A stretch of DNA of 64,000 nt. Origin: Methanococcoides methylutens MM1. Its GTDB lineage: Archaea; Halobacteriota; Methanosarcinia; Methanosarcinales; Methanosarcinaceae. The first letter of the stretch is position 1. Every line of letters begins with the position of its first letter. The notes beneath the pieces are model-generated. The model was not told the DNA's origin. It worked only from the letters and a program-made list of their open reading frames with translations, and did not search any database. Location of the stretch: positions 2,108,001 through 2,172,000 of the forward strand of contig NZ_CP009518.1 in assembly GCF_000970325.1 (NCBI RefSeq). Direction: 5' to 3'. The position numbers and the translations under genes are program-made. This document shows, one piece after another, positions 26,979 to 35,160 of the stretch.

Positions 26979-28052
26979 ATGAAAAAGATAAGAATTGCAG
27001 GTGCCGGACCATCAGGACTTACCGCAGCCATCAACCTTGCAAAGGCAGGGTATGAGGTGGACGTGTTCGAAAAGGCACCTGATGTGGGCAAGCACCTTAA
27101 AGGCGGCCTGCAGGGCCTGGAGAACTGGTCTGACAAAAAGGACATCGGTGATGAGCTCCGGGAAATGAACCTTGGGATAAATTTTGACCTTGACCCATTC
27201 TATAATTTCTCAGTTTCCAACGGAAGGAAGAGCTGGGATTTTGAAGCTGACCCGGGGACACCTGCATTCTATCTTGTCAAACGGGGTTCGGTTCCCGGAA
27301 GCCTTGACTACGGACTTAAGGAGCAGGCCCTTCAGAGCGGAGTTAACATACGATTTCAGGAGAAAGCCCCTCTGGAAGAAATGGACATAATAGCCACAGG
27401 ACCTGTAAAAAATGAGGTGTTCATTGCTGCAAAGGGTATTGCCTTTGATACATCAATGGACGACATGGCCATCGCTTTTGTTGACGACCGGGCTGCTTAC
27501 CTTGGGTACTCCTATCTTCTGGTCACGAACGGCTCAGGATGCATGTGCACCGTCCTTTTTGACAGATTCAACAATGTGGGAAACTGTCTTGAGAACACAA
27601 AGAGGATATTCTCTGAGATGGTCGAACTGGACATCCAGAACCCACGTCCTGATGGTGGCATCGGTTCATTCTCACTCGGTTGCCAGTTTGAGAGTAACGC
27701 CCAGCTGTATGTAGGGGAAGCTGCCGGATTGCAGGACATGGTATGGGGATTCGGTATGCGAAGTGCGATGAGGTCAGGTTACCTTGCTGCCAGGAGCATC
27801 ATCCATGGTGAGGACTATGAAAAAGCTGCCACCGAATGTTTCCGGAACAAGCTAAAAGCAAGTCTCGTCAACCGGTACATCTGGGAACGCTTTGGAGCAA
27901 GGAACTATTCAATGATATTCGATGCCCTGAAAGGTACACGTAACCCTCCAAAATACATGCAATCATTCCACAACTTTAACCATCTGCAAAGGATCGCATA
28001 CCCCTTTGCCATCAGGAAAATGAGAGAAAGGTATCCTGAGCTCAGCCTTTGA
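26979..28052 (+). CDS. FAD-dependent geranylgeranyl reductase-like oxidoreductase
   Basis: The protein of about 357 residues begins with a Rossmann FAD-binding motif, IAGAGPSGLTAAINLAKAGYEV, then FEKAPDVG. A later GEAAGLQDMVWGFGMRSAM segment is where geranylgeranyl-reductase-family flavoproteins bind the FAD pyrophosphate. This family reduces isoprenoid double bonds or oxidises other substrates; the particular one is uncertain. The start is set at ATG 26979 because the preceding 29 in-frame codons overlap uvrC and do not fit the family. It lies 58 bases after uvrC. Confidence 0.8.
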   Translation: MKKIRIAGAGPSGLTAAINLAKAGYEVDVFEKAPDVGKHLKGGLQGLENWSDKKDIGDELREMNLGINFDLDPFYNFSVSNGRKSWDFEADPGTPAFYLVKRGSVPGSLDYGLKEQALQSGVNIRFQEKAPLEEMDIIATGPVKNEVFIAAKGIAFDTSMDDMAIAFVDDRAAYLGYSYLLVTNGSGCMCTVLFDRFNNVGNCLENTKRIFSEMVELDIQNPRPDGGIGSFSLGCQFESNAQLYVGEAAGLQDMVWGFGMRSAMRSGYLAARSIIHGEDYEKAATECFRNKLKASLVNRYIWERFGARNYSMIFDALKGTRNPPKYMQSFHNFNHLQRIAYPFAIRKMRERYPELSL

Positions 28053-28125
28053 ACCTCACGTAATCTTTTATTCTCAAAGTTCTTATTGTCGAAACAGGAA
28101 ATTATACACAGAACATGGGAAGGTG

Positions 28126-28827
28126 ATGGACATTACTTCTATAGACCAACAGATCGAGGATACTAAAAGGGAACTTGAGGAAATGCTTGCGTATCCTGAT
28201 GAGAAGCTGATCGACATCATCAGGGAAGTGGGCTTCGAATGTGACCTCTGCGGCAGGTGCTGTACCAGTGAGTTCAACGACCATGTGTTCCTCCTCGACA
28301 AGGATACCGAGGTCATGAAAAGCATTGATCCTAACCTCATCGAACCTGCACCTTACTATGAGTTCTGTGACCAGAACGGCCGTTTCTACGTTTCAGGGTA
28401 TGCACTGAGAACAAAGGAGGACGGCAGCTGCATCATGCTTGAGGACAAAAGATGTACCATCTATGACAGGAGGCTCACCATCTGCCGGCTCTATCCATAC
28501 ATGCTCCACAGGGAAACGGACGATGAGGGTAACCTGGACTGGAGACAGATATCCGGTCTTAACGAGCACGGGTGTTACCATGCGGAAATATCGGAAGATG
28601 AAGCGAAGGTCATTGCTGAGGACACAAAAGCATACGAGGAAGCATACCTTGATCAGCAGATAAGGTTCCTCCAAAAAATAAAGGATCACTTCAAAAAGAA
28701 CAAGCTCCGTCATGTCAAATCGATATATGACCGGAAGATGCGTGCTTTCAACAAAGGCGAAGAGGTTGAAGTATACGTATTTTACAAAAACGAGTTCGAA
28801 CTCAATCGAATATCAAAAAATAACTGA
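28126..28827 (+). CDS. YkgJ-family cysteine-cluster protein
   Basis: The protein has about 233 residues. The YkgJ motifs are clear: CDLCGRCCTSEF near residue 43, then CIMLEDKRCTIYDRRLTICRLYPY. The spaced cysteines should bind a metal or Fe-S cluster. The N-terminal 30 residues and the C-terminal 60 are charged helices. The function of the family is not established, although members are linked to Fe-S proteins. ATG 28126 was chosen over GTG 28123 directly upstream; both follow the site GGGAAGG. Confidence 0.85.
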   Translation: MDITSIDQQIEDTKRELEEMLAYPDEKLIDIIREVGFECDLCGRCCTSEFNDHVFLLDKDTEVMKSIDPNLIEPAPYYEFCDQNGRFYVSGYALRTKEDGSCIMLEDKRCTIYDRRLTICRLYPYMLHRETDDEGNLDWRQISGLNEHGCYHAEISEDEAKVIAEDTKAYEEAYLDQQIRFLQKIKDHFKKNKLRHVKSIYDRKMRAFNKGEEVEVYVFYKNEFELNRISKNN

Positions 28828-28853
28828 ACAGCATTGATCAATTGCTTATTTAC

Positions 28854-29960
28854 TTACTTGTCCCAATTGCCATTGAGTTTGCCGTCCCTTGCCATCCTGC
28901 CCAGCACCTTGTGGACCGAAGCACTGATTGGTGCCGGAACGATGTTCTCATACGGAGTAGATGGTAGTGGAGTAAGGTAATGAGCTCTCACTTTGCCGCC
29001 TTTTCTGCAGATCCACTTGATCTGCTCAAGCGTTCTCTGCTGGTCCTCTTCAGTCTCATCCGGAAAACCGAATATGAAATCAACTACCGGTGTTATCTCA
29101 TGCTCAAAACAGCGCTCAACTGCAACTGAGACATCCTCAGAAGTGTGACCACGCAGCATTTCCTTCAGGATCCTGTCACTGCCTGACTGGGCACCCAGAC
29201 TGAGAGATCTGTTGGTACAGTACTTATCCACCAGGTCCAGCCCTTCGTGGGTCACGAATTCCGGACGGACCTCAGAGGGAAAAGTGCCGAAGTATATCTT
29301 CTTGTCTTCCATTGAATGTAACCGGGACAGGAGCTTCTCCACCTTGTCAAATTCAGGGTGCACACCATTCCCGCCATAAGCAAAGGCATTCGAAGAAGTG
29401 AAGCGAAGGTCACTGTAGTGTTTTGCAAACCTTTCGATGGAATCAATACTCCTGTGCCTCATTCGGTTGCCGAACAACCTGGGTGTCTGGCAGTACTTAC
29501 ATCTCCACGGGCAGCCCCTGCTGATCTCGATGGGAGCCCGGATGCCTTCCGGGTCAAAGCAGGGATATTTATCAAGGTCTGAAGGTTCACGTTTTTCGGT
29601 GTAGACCACATTCCCATCCTTCCGATATGCGATACCTTTCACATCAGAAGGGATGTTGCCTCCCTGAAGTGTTCGTACAAGCTCAGGGAGTGTTTCCTCC
29701 CCTTCACCGATAACGACATAATCAAAATGTTCCAGAGTATCCTCCACAGAACCGGACGGGTGGGGACCTCCAGCAATATAGATGGAATCTGTTGTGGAGC
29801 TGTCAACTTCTGAGAAAACGCTCTCTTTCTGCCTGGTGGCAAAGCTGTATATCATTATACCATCATGTGGCGTTTTCACAATGCTGTTGTCAGGTATAAG
29901 GGGAACAAGAGACGCAAGGCTGTAAGTGTTCTTCTGCATCCACCTGAAACAAACATCCAT
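28854..29960 (-). CDS. B12-binding/radical SAM protein (MJ1487-like)
   Basis: The 368-residue protein has an N-terminal cobalamin-binding-like half (about 1-130; YIAGGPHPSG, IGEGEETLPEL) and a radical SAM half with CPWRCKYCQTP, the CxxxCxxC site for the [4Fe-4S] cluster that cleaves S-adenosylmethionine. Later motifs GAQSGSDRILKEMLRGH and FIFGFPDETEED are those of the Elp3/MiaB-like barrel. Products of this subfamily are unknown; methylation or methylthiolation is likely. It lies 10 bases after the membrane protease gene and probably shares its transcript. Confidence 0.88.
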   Translation of the reverse strand: MDVCFRWMQKNTYSLASLVPLIPDNSIVKTPHDGIMIYSFATRQKESVFSEVDSSTTDSIYIAGGPHPSGSVEDTLEHFDYVVIGEGEETLPELVRTLQGGNIPSDVKGIAYRKDGNVVYTEKREPSDLDKYPCFDPEGIRAPIEISRGCPWRCKYCQTPRLFGNRMRHRSIDSIERFAKHYSDLRFTSSNAFAYGGNGVHPEFDKVEKLLSRLHSMEDKKIYFGTFPSEVRPEFVTHEGLDLVDKYCTNRSLSLGAQSGSDRILKEMLRGHTSEDVSVAVERCFEHEITPVVDFIFGFPDETEEDQQRTLEQIKWICRKGGKVRAHYLTPLPSTPYENIVPAPISASVHKVLGRMARDGKLNGNWDK

Positions 29961-29970
29961 GAATTTAACC

Positions 29971-31089
29971 TCAGTTTACGACCAGAGTCAGCGGCACCAG
30001 TGTGAAACACATGATCCCCAGCACAAAAGTGAGAATCCCGAGTGCCATCCTCCTGTTGTCAAGCATTATTTCATCATTTAAGGGTTTTGGATGGCCTGCC
30101 AGAGCAAACAGCAATAGGAAAAATGACCAGAAAAGCCAGATGCCTCCGTTCTGTTCCATGACGTAGATCACATACATCGCAATACTGCCCAGTACTAAAG
30201 GCATGATGAGGGACACTTTCCTGGCATTCTCACCCAGCATGGCACGCATCATGTGGCCACCATCAAGTTGTCCGGAAGGCAGGAGATTCAGTACGGTCAC
30301 CAGCATGCCAACCCATCCTGCAAATGCCACCGGATGCATCATTTCCGGGGTGCTGCCCATAACCCAGGAGATCGCATCGAACAAAAGAGGGGTCTGAATA
30401 TCGATCATGATCGTTCCGGGATCACCGCTAAACTCTACCGGAGGCAGCGAGAGGCCTATAAAGGTCACGATCACAGATGCCACAATACCCACTATCGGCC
30501 CTGCAACTGCCACATCGAACAGTGCCCTGCGATTAGGGATGATACCCCTGTGCTTTATCACGGCACCCATGGTACCGATAAAACTTGGGAAAGGAATGAA
30601 ATACGGAAGCGAGGTCCGAAGGCCATGTTTCTTTGCAGCCAGATAGTGACCCATCTCATGAGAGCCCAGTACGAACATGATCGCAAGGGTGAAGGGCAGG
30701 CCTTTCCAGAAATCTCCGGGGTTGCTGAATATATCCACCCCGAACATCATCGCACCGGCGAACATGGTCGTGAAGACAGTGGCGATTGCCAGTATTACAT
30801 TGATCCAGATACGTTCAGGAACCTGCTTTATCGGAGAAGCGATCAGCACGTCCTCGCCAAGTTCGGACCTTATTTCAAGACGGTAGCCTTTTGCCGCAAA
30901 CAATCCCCAGAGTGCATTGTGGATCGATCTCCTGTCCACTAAAGGGACACCGTAAAAATGAATATCACCATCTGAATATCCCACCTCATAGGCTTTGAAA
31001 AGGGGATGGACATTTTGATAGAGTTCCATGATAGAAGCTTCTATTTGCGCCTCGTCCAGATGGCCGGGATCTGCCTGGTCTTTGTCCAT
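29971..31089 (-). CDS. site-2-type membrane metalloprotease (M50)
   Basis: This 372-residue protein has the zinc-binding HEMGH in the third or so membrane segment (SHEMGHYLAA) and a second site, SGQLDGGHMMRA, whose Asp completes the active site, as in M50/S2P proteases. About seven hydrophobic segments are visible, with a soluble N-terminal domain of roughly 90 residues. It probably cleaves membrane-bound regulators or clears signal peptides. It lies 16 bases after the phosphomevalonate dehydratase small-subunit gene and just before the radical SAM gene. Confidence 0.9.
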   Translation of the reverse strand: MDKDQADPGHLDEAQIEASIMELYQNVHPLFKAYEVGYSDGDIHFYGVPLVDRRSIHNALWGLFAAKGYRLEIRSELGEDVLIASPIKQVPERIWINVILAIATVFTTMFAGAMMFGVDIFSNPGDFWKGLPFTLAIMFVLGSHEMGHYLAAKKHGLRTSLPYFIPFPSFIGTMGAVIKHRGIIPNRRALFDVAVAGPIVGIVASVIVTFIGLSLPPVEFSGDPGTIMIDIQTPLLFDAISWVMGSTPEMMHPVAFAGWVGMLVTVLNLLPSGQLDGGHMMRAMLGENARKVSLIMPLVLGSIAMYVIYVMEQNGGIWLFWSFFLLLFALAGHPKPLNDEIMLDNRRMALGILTFVLGIMCFTLVPLTLVVN

Positions 31090-31105
31090 TATGTCACACT
31101 TATGA

Positions 31106-31519
31106 TTACTTTTCAGGGATCTCGATGTATCCGTTGCTGCTGTCGACCTTTACATGATCGCCATCTGAAAGGACCTCATACGGGTCCTCTTCCAGCCTGT
31201 CCACCAGAGGAATACCTGATATGATGGCACCAACTGCGACTATAGGTTCGGAATCGAGGTTGATCATGGCTGCGGGTGCAACGTTGTTCTTTTTCAACTG
31301 GTAGATCACATAGGAACCCACAGTGGAGCCTTTCCCGTGAGGGAACACCAGCACCTTGTCCTTGATGCACTTGCCCTCAATGGCATGTGAAGGATCTACA
31401 ACGATACCGCTCTTCGGATCAACATTGCCTAAAAATGAGAGAGCATCGGATGAAAGGAGTACTTCGCCTTCTGCAACACCCCTTGCAATAGTACGGCATT
31501 TGATCTTAATTGCCACCAC
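31106..31519 (-). CDS. phosphomevalonate dehydratase small subunit (aconitase X / DUF126)
   Basis: The 137-residue protein is the swivelling domain of aconitase X: GEVLLSSDALSFLGNVDP, then FPHGKGSTVGSYVIYQL, matching the DUF126 small subunit. With the large subunit it dehydrates mevalonate 5-phosphate to trans-anhydromevalonate 5-phosphate in the archaeal isoprenoid pathway. The start is a GTG, and it overlaps the end of the large-subunit gene by 14 bases. That overlap indicates coupled translation and a complex. The decarboxylase gene for the next step lies upstream in the same cluster. Confidence 0.9.
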   Translation of the reverse strand: MVAIKIKCRTIARGVAEGEVLLSSDALSFLGNVDPKSGIVVDPSHAIEGKCIKDKVLVFPHGKGSTVGSYVIYQLKKNNVAPAAMINLDSEPIVAVGAIISGIPLVDRLEEDPYEVLSDGDHVKVDSSNGYIEIPEK

Positions 31520-32693
31520 CTACCTTGTTGATGCATTCTTCAAGACTGCCGATCTTTGCGGCGACCTTGCACATTCCCGGAACGTAAGCAAGCGCTTTTC
31601 CTGAGTTTACCATCATGCAGTTATGACCTTCCGTAGCAGGAGACACCACCATGCATGTATCGCAGAGCACTTTTGCCCCGCTCTGCTCGATCTGTTTCAC
31701 GAGTTCGGCGTTCTTCTCGGCAACTTCCCTTGAAGTGCATACCCACAGTTCCTTTTCAATTGATTTGCTTTCCAGAAGCCTAGCAATGTTCTCCAGTTCA
31801 TCTGCAGAACAATGCGGACAGCCTACTGCAGCGATATCACATTCCAGGTCATCGTTCCCACCAATGATCTCTTCGTAGACCTCATCGATCTGGCTGCGTT
31901 CAATGACAATATTTTCGGCAGGATTCTCGAAACCGACCTTTTGTGCTTCAGGCGTTATGTCCTCAATGTGATACAATGCGACTGCCCCGGATGCTGCCAT
32001 TGCCGCACCCAGTGCTTTAAGGTTGTCAGGTGACGGGGTTGAGGCCATGTAGAAGATAGGGACCCTGTTGCCCACATCCTTTCCTGCAAGATAGCCCAGT
32101 GCACCGTAATCTGAGCCTGAAAGCTCGCACTCAATGGTCACGGAAACCGTAGGAACTCGGTTCTCGTCAAGATGGTAACCATAGTTCGCAGTCTTACCCA
32201 CGAGTGCTGCAGAAAGTGCGGAAGGACCTCCTTCACGATTGGTGCGTGCCCCTATCACTGAATTCGCATAGGAAACAGCTGATGATTCGCTCCAGGCAAG
32301 GTGATCGCCGTAAGTGGCTGAAAACCCTTCAAGATAATAAGGTGTGCAGGTGCACATGGAACGGATGCCAAGGCTTTCATATGCCTTGATCACTTCTACC
32401 TGCTTCTCAGCAAAATCCGGCTCGATGCCCATGTCCTGCCAGCGCTGCATGTCCATACCCGCAGGGTTCAGGATGGAAGGTACTTTCACCTTGCCGTTAA
32501 GGTCAGATATCCATTCAAGTCCTGCATCCCCTATTGTCTTATAGGAAACCCCTGCGATCTGTGCGCTCTTGACGGGGATCAGGCTGTCTGCACCATAGAT
32601 GTCACCAAGTGCGACAAGGATCTCCATTGCCTTCTGCAGCGTCTCCCCATCCTCACCGTTCAGGGTGCGCTCTTCTTCTTTTGTAAGATACAT
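31506..32693 (-). CDS. phosphomevalonate dehydratase large subunit (aconitase X / DUF521)
   Basis: The 395-residue protein is the catalytic subunit of aconitase X, which holds a [4Fe-4S] cluster. The N-terminal MYLTKEEERTLNGEDGE is typical of the family, as are CTCTPYYLEG and the late CDTCMVVSPAT, which provide cluster ligands. It dehydrates mevalonate 5-phosphate in the modified archaeal mevalonate pathway, ahead of decarboxylation. A role on another hydroxy acid (proline metabolism in bacteria) is unlikely given its neighbours, the small subunit and a UbiD-type decarboxylase. Confidence 0.9.
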   Translation of the reverse strand: MYLTKEEERTLNGEDGETLQKAMEILVALGDIYGADSLIPVKSAQIAGVSYKTIGDAGLEWISDLNGKVKVPSILNPAGMDMQRWQDMGIEPDFAEKQVEVIKAYESLGIRSMCTCTPYYLEGFSATYGDHLAWSESSAVSYANSVIGARTNREGGPSALSAALVGKTANYGYHLDENRVPTVSVTIECELSGSDYGALGYLAGKDVGNRVPIFYMASTPSPDNLKALGAAMAASGAVALYHIEDITPEAQKVGFENPAENIVIERSQIDEVYEEIIGGNDDLECDIAAVGCPHCSADELENIARLLESKSIEKELWVCTSREVAEKNAELVKQIEQSGAKVLCDTCMVVSPATEGHNCMMVNSGKALAYVPGMCKVAAKIGSLEECINKVGGGN

Positions 32694-32735
32694 GTTATTT
32701 TCCGCTTAGATTACTTAGATTACTTAGCCTAAGAG

Positions 32736-34001
32736 TTATTCAGGCATCTTTGCGCGTTCGAAGTTCTCTTTCTCTGCAAGAACTTTAGTGGCATCGATAC
32801 CGACCTTGGTAGTGGTACCATCAGGCGCCCCTCTCGGGTCAAGTGAACTGCCGCGCACATTCGGGATGATCATCATGTCAGAGTCGCCCTTCACACGTGT
32901 TGCAATGGCGAACTCAACGTCCTGCATGTCAAAGATGTCAATGTCCTCGTCCACGATGACAACGTGCTTGAGACTTGTGTGAGCTGCAAATGCAGCCATG
33001 ATAGCGTTCTTTGCATCGCCCTCTGTCTGCTTCTCTATCTGGACAACAGCATGTAAATAGCAGCAACCGCCTTCGGTTAGCACCACGTTCTTTACAGTAG
33101 TTACTTCTGAGACAGCATTGTAGATCTTTGGCTCATAGGGCACTCCCATCATAAGGAGATGTTCCGGACCAGCCGGGAGAATGCCGTGATAGATAGGATC
33201 ACGCCTGTGCATGATCTTTGTGATGCGGATCACCGGCTCCTTGCGCACAAGATCGTATGTTCCTGTGATGTCCACGAAAGGACCTTCGTCCACTCTTTCC
33301 ACAGGGTCTATGTAACCTTCCAGAATGATCTCTGAGTGTGGTACCTTGACGCCGTTCTCGCATTCGAAGAGCTCCACAGGTGCACCCCGGAGTGCTGCTG
33401 CGTACTCGAATTCCTTTCCGGCAGGTACACGTGTAGTGGAAGCAAAGGTGATCGCCGGGTCTGCACCAAGTACGATAGCCACAGGCAGTGGTTCGTTGTT
33501 CTCGGATGCCTTCTTGTGCAGGACAAAGGTGTGGCGTGGCGGGACCAGCCTTGCTGCCAGTTTATCCTTTCCGGCAACCATGAGCCTGTGGATGGATGCG
33601 TTCATCATTCCGTCATACTCGGAGACCACGACACCGGCGGTGATGTAAGGTCCGCCGTCCTTCTCGAAGTGTGTCATAAGTGGAAGTTTTGTAAGATCGA
33701 CATCTTCAGTAACGACCTCCTGTGTGGGAGACGAATCGACGATCTTTACTTCCCCATCCGGACGAACTTCAGAAAGCCTCTGGATAATTCCATCCTTTGG
33801 CACACCGAACATGTCAGCAAGCTCATCCCTGGAACCAAGGAGGTTCATGATGGCCTTTTGTCCGTCAATATCATGGAAAAATACCGGGCCATTGCTCCTT
33901 TTTGCAATTCTTGGTGCTTCGAAGACCTTCGAAACAGGATCAGTGACCTCAACAAGCCTGTCGCTTGCCCTTAAATGATCGATAAAATCTCTGAAACTCA
34001 T
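32736..34001 (-). CDS. UbiD-type decarboxylase (anhydromevalonate phosphate decarboxylase)
   Basis: The protein is about 421 residues long and carries UbiD hallmarks: YITAGVVVSEYDGMMNASIHR, then GPFVDITGTYDLV with the prenylated-FMN and metal-binding residues, and VVIVDEDIDIFD near the C-terminus. Next to both phosphomevalonate dehydratase genes it is most likely the enzyme that decarboxylates trans-anhydromevalonate phosphate to isopentenyl phosphate. Generic UbiD activity on aromatic acids is the alternative. ATG 34001 was chosen because upstream codons (to 34040) have no family match. Confidence 0.88.
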   Translation of the reverse strand: MSFRDFIDHLRASDRLVEVTDPVSKVFEAPRIAKRSNGPVFFHDIDGQKAIMNLLGSRDELADMFGVPKDGIIQRLSEVRPDGEVKIVDSSPTQEVVTEDVDLTKLPLMTHFEKDGGPYITAGVVVSEYDGMMNASIHRLMVAGKDKLAARLVPPRHTFVLHKKASENNEPLPVAIVLGADPAITFASTTRVPAGKEFEYAAALRGAPVELFECENGVKVPHSEIILEGYIDPVERVDEGPFVDITGTYDLVRKEPVIRITKIMHRRDPIYHGILPAGPEHLLMMGVPYEPKIYNAVSEVTTVKNVVLTEGGCCYLHAVVQIEKQTEGDAKNAIMAAFAAHTSLKHVVIVDEDIDIFDMQDVEFAIATRVKGDSDMMIIPNVRGSSLDPRGAPDGTTTKVGIDATKVLAEKENFERAKMPE

Positions 34002-34074
34002 TGTATCGATATAGTAAAAAATGTCTCTCGATAAATACATTGTCGTCTTTTTTCATACAGCCCGGTATAGACCT

Positions 34075-34190
34075 AAAAAAGAAAGCTGCCTTCAGGAAAA
34101 GGAGTTGCTCCCATCGGTGATGAAAATGGGTTTGGAAATCAGAACTAAAGGAAGTCTGATGGGAGCATTTGGAAGACAACACATAGAACT
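34075..34190 (-). ncRNA. candidate small RNA, distal copy
   Basis: On the minus strand a TATA-like TCACTATTTATAC (about 34211-34222) precedes a 9-base stem (GCTCCCATC / GATGGGAGC) with a 42-base loop, then CTCC-rich sequence and a T run (complement of AAAAAA at 34075-34080). This looks like promoter, hairpin and terminator in order. Its ends are predicted, not measured. The other strand is possible but has no matching T run. Confidence 0.4.
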
Positions 34191-34517
34191 ACACATAGAA
34201 ATGCATCATAGTATAAATAGTGATGTATTTGACTAATTTTTATTATTTAAATTGATAATATGATGGGAAATGAGAAACATCGATTAAACCTACAGTGTTG
34301 ACAACAATGGGAAAAGTAGACAAAACTTTGCAGAAAATACAGGTGCAATTACTATCAGAAGGAGGCGCTCCCATCATTGAGGAATCGGTTGGAAATCAGT
34401 TGGAAAGGAAGTAAGATGGGAGCGTTGTAACACAAACCTTAGAAAGCCTCATTGCATAAATAGTAATTGGTTTAGATAACATAAATTATTAAAATTGATA
34501 ACTGTTTGGAAAATGAA
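34098..34517 (-). repeat. tandem imperfect duplication of a structured intergenic element
   Basis: Two related units of about 178 bases (34098-34275) and 160 bases (34358-34517) lie head to tail. Both contain an inverted repeat GCTCCCATC / GATGGGAGC (34107-34115 with 34158-34166; 34367-34375 with 34415-34423), a TATA-like block (34211-34222 and 34454-34465), and an AT-rich tail ending near AAATTGATA. The pair lies between genes transcribed leftwards. No reading frame runs through either unit. Confidence 0.75.
34318..34435 (-). ncRNA. candidate small RNA, proximal copy
   Basis: The second copy has the same layout as the first: a TATA-like block at 34454-34465 on the minus strand, the 9-base inverted repeat at 34367-34375 and 34415-34423 with a 39-base loop, a short GGAG-CGC-CTCC hairpin just after it, and T-rich stretches between 34311 and 34352. 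Conservation of the stem while the loop drifts suggests selection for RNA structure. Ends are approximate. Confidence 0.4.
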
Positions 34518-34530
34518 GGTGCTTGGCCCA

Positions 34531-34995
34531 TCAATCCAGGTCAAGAGATTCATTGATCCTATGCAATGCGTCCGCGACGATCATCTGGACATCGGTCATG
34601 TGCTCGTCGGACACCTCACCATTCTCTGTCTCTATCAGTTTTTCGAGATCCCCCACGATACCATGGATCATCTGGATCATTTCTTCCTTACTGATAAGTC
34701 CTGCATAATATGCATAGAAGAAGGTCGTCCCGCTTCGCTGGACCTTATGTTTGAACGCCGCATGCGCATTGGAAACCTCCTGCCTGGTGTAAGGTTCGTC
34801 CACAAATGGCACCAGTTCCGGCAGGTTCTGTCCGATCCAGGTCATCTCCGAACGGTTCGAAAGGTTCTTGAAATCTGCACATAAGCGGGCAATGATCCAT
34901 TCACGTGCAGTAAGGTGAGTTGTCTTTTTCAGAAAGCGCGTCACATCCGAGTAACTCTTATTTTCCAGTTTCTTGAACTTCTCGTACTTGTTCAT
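34531..34995 (-). CDS. conserved archaeal protein of unknown function (DUF5806-like)
   Basis: The protein has 154 residues with no signal or membrane segments. Recognisable stretches are NKYEKFKKLENKSYSDV, LTAREWIIARLCADF, EMTWIGQNLPELVPF and TFFYAYYAGLISKEE. These recur in a small family I know from Methanosarcinales and haloarchaea, labelled DUF5806. No function is established. ATG 34995 is preferred over a codon four residues upstream. The gene stands immediately upstream, on the same strand, of the duplicated small-RNA-like element. Confidence 0.7.
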   Translation of the reverse strand: MNKYEKFKKLENKSYSDVTRFLKKTTHLTAREWIIARLCADFKNLSNRSEMTWIGQNLPELVPFVDEPYTRQEVSNAHAAFKHKVQRSGTTFFYAYYAGLISKEEMIQMIHGIVGDLEKLIETENGEVSDEHMTDVQMIVADALHRINESLDLD

Positions 34996-35160
34996 TTTAT
35001 CCCTCAAACACCTTTACTCACTGATGTATTGCAACCAGATAAATACTTTCCTGCAACAATATTGCTTTTGCAAAAGCAATGAAAAACAAACCTACTTTTT
35101 GTTAAGGCCATATTTACCTGAAGAATCCCATTAATGTAACTTATTTCCACATGCAAACTT

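Noticed and set aside
34098..34517. CRISPR array or insertion sequence
   Set aside because: Only two imperfect units with diverged loops are present, without short identical repeats, spacers, transposase or target duplications.
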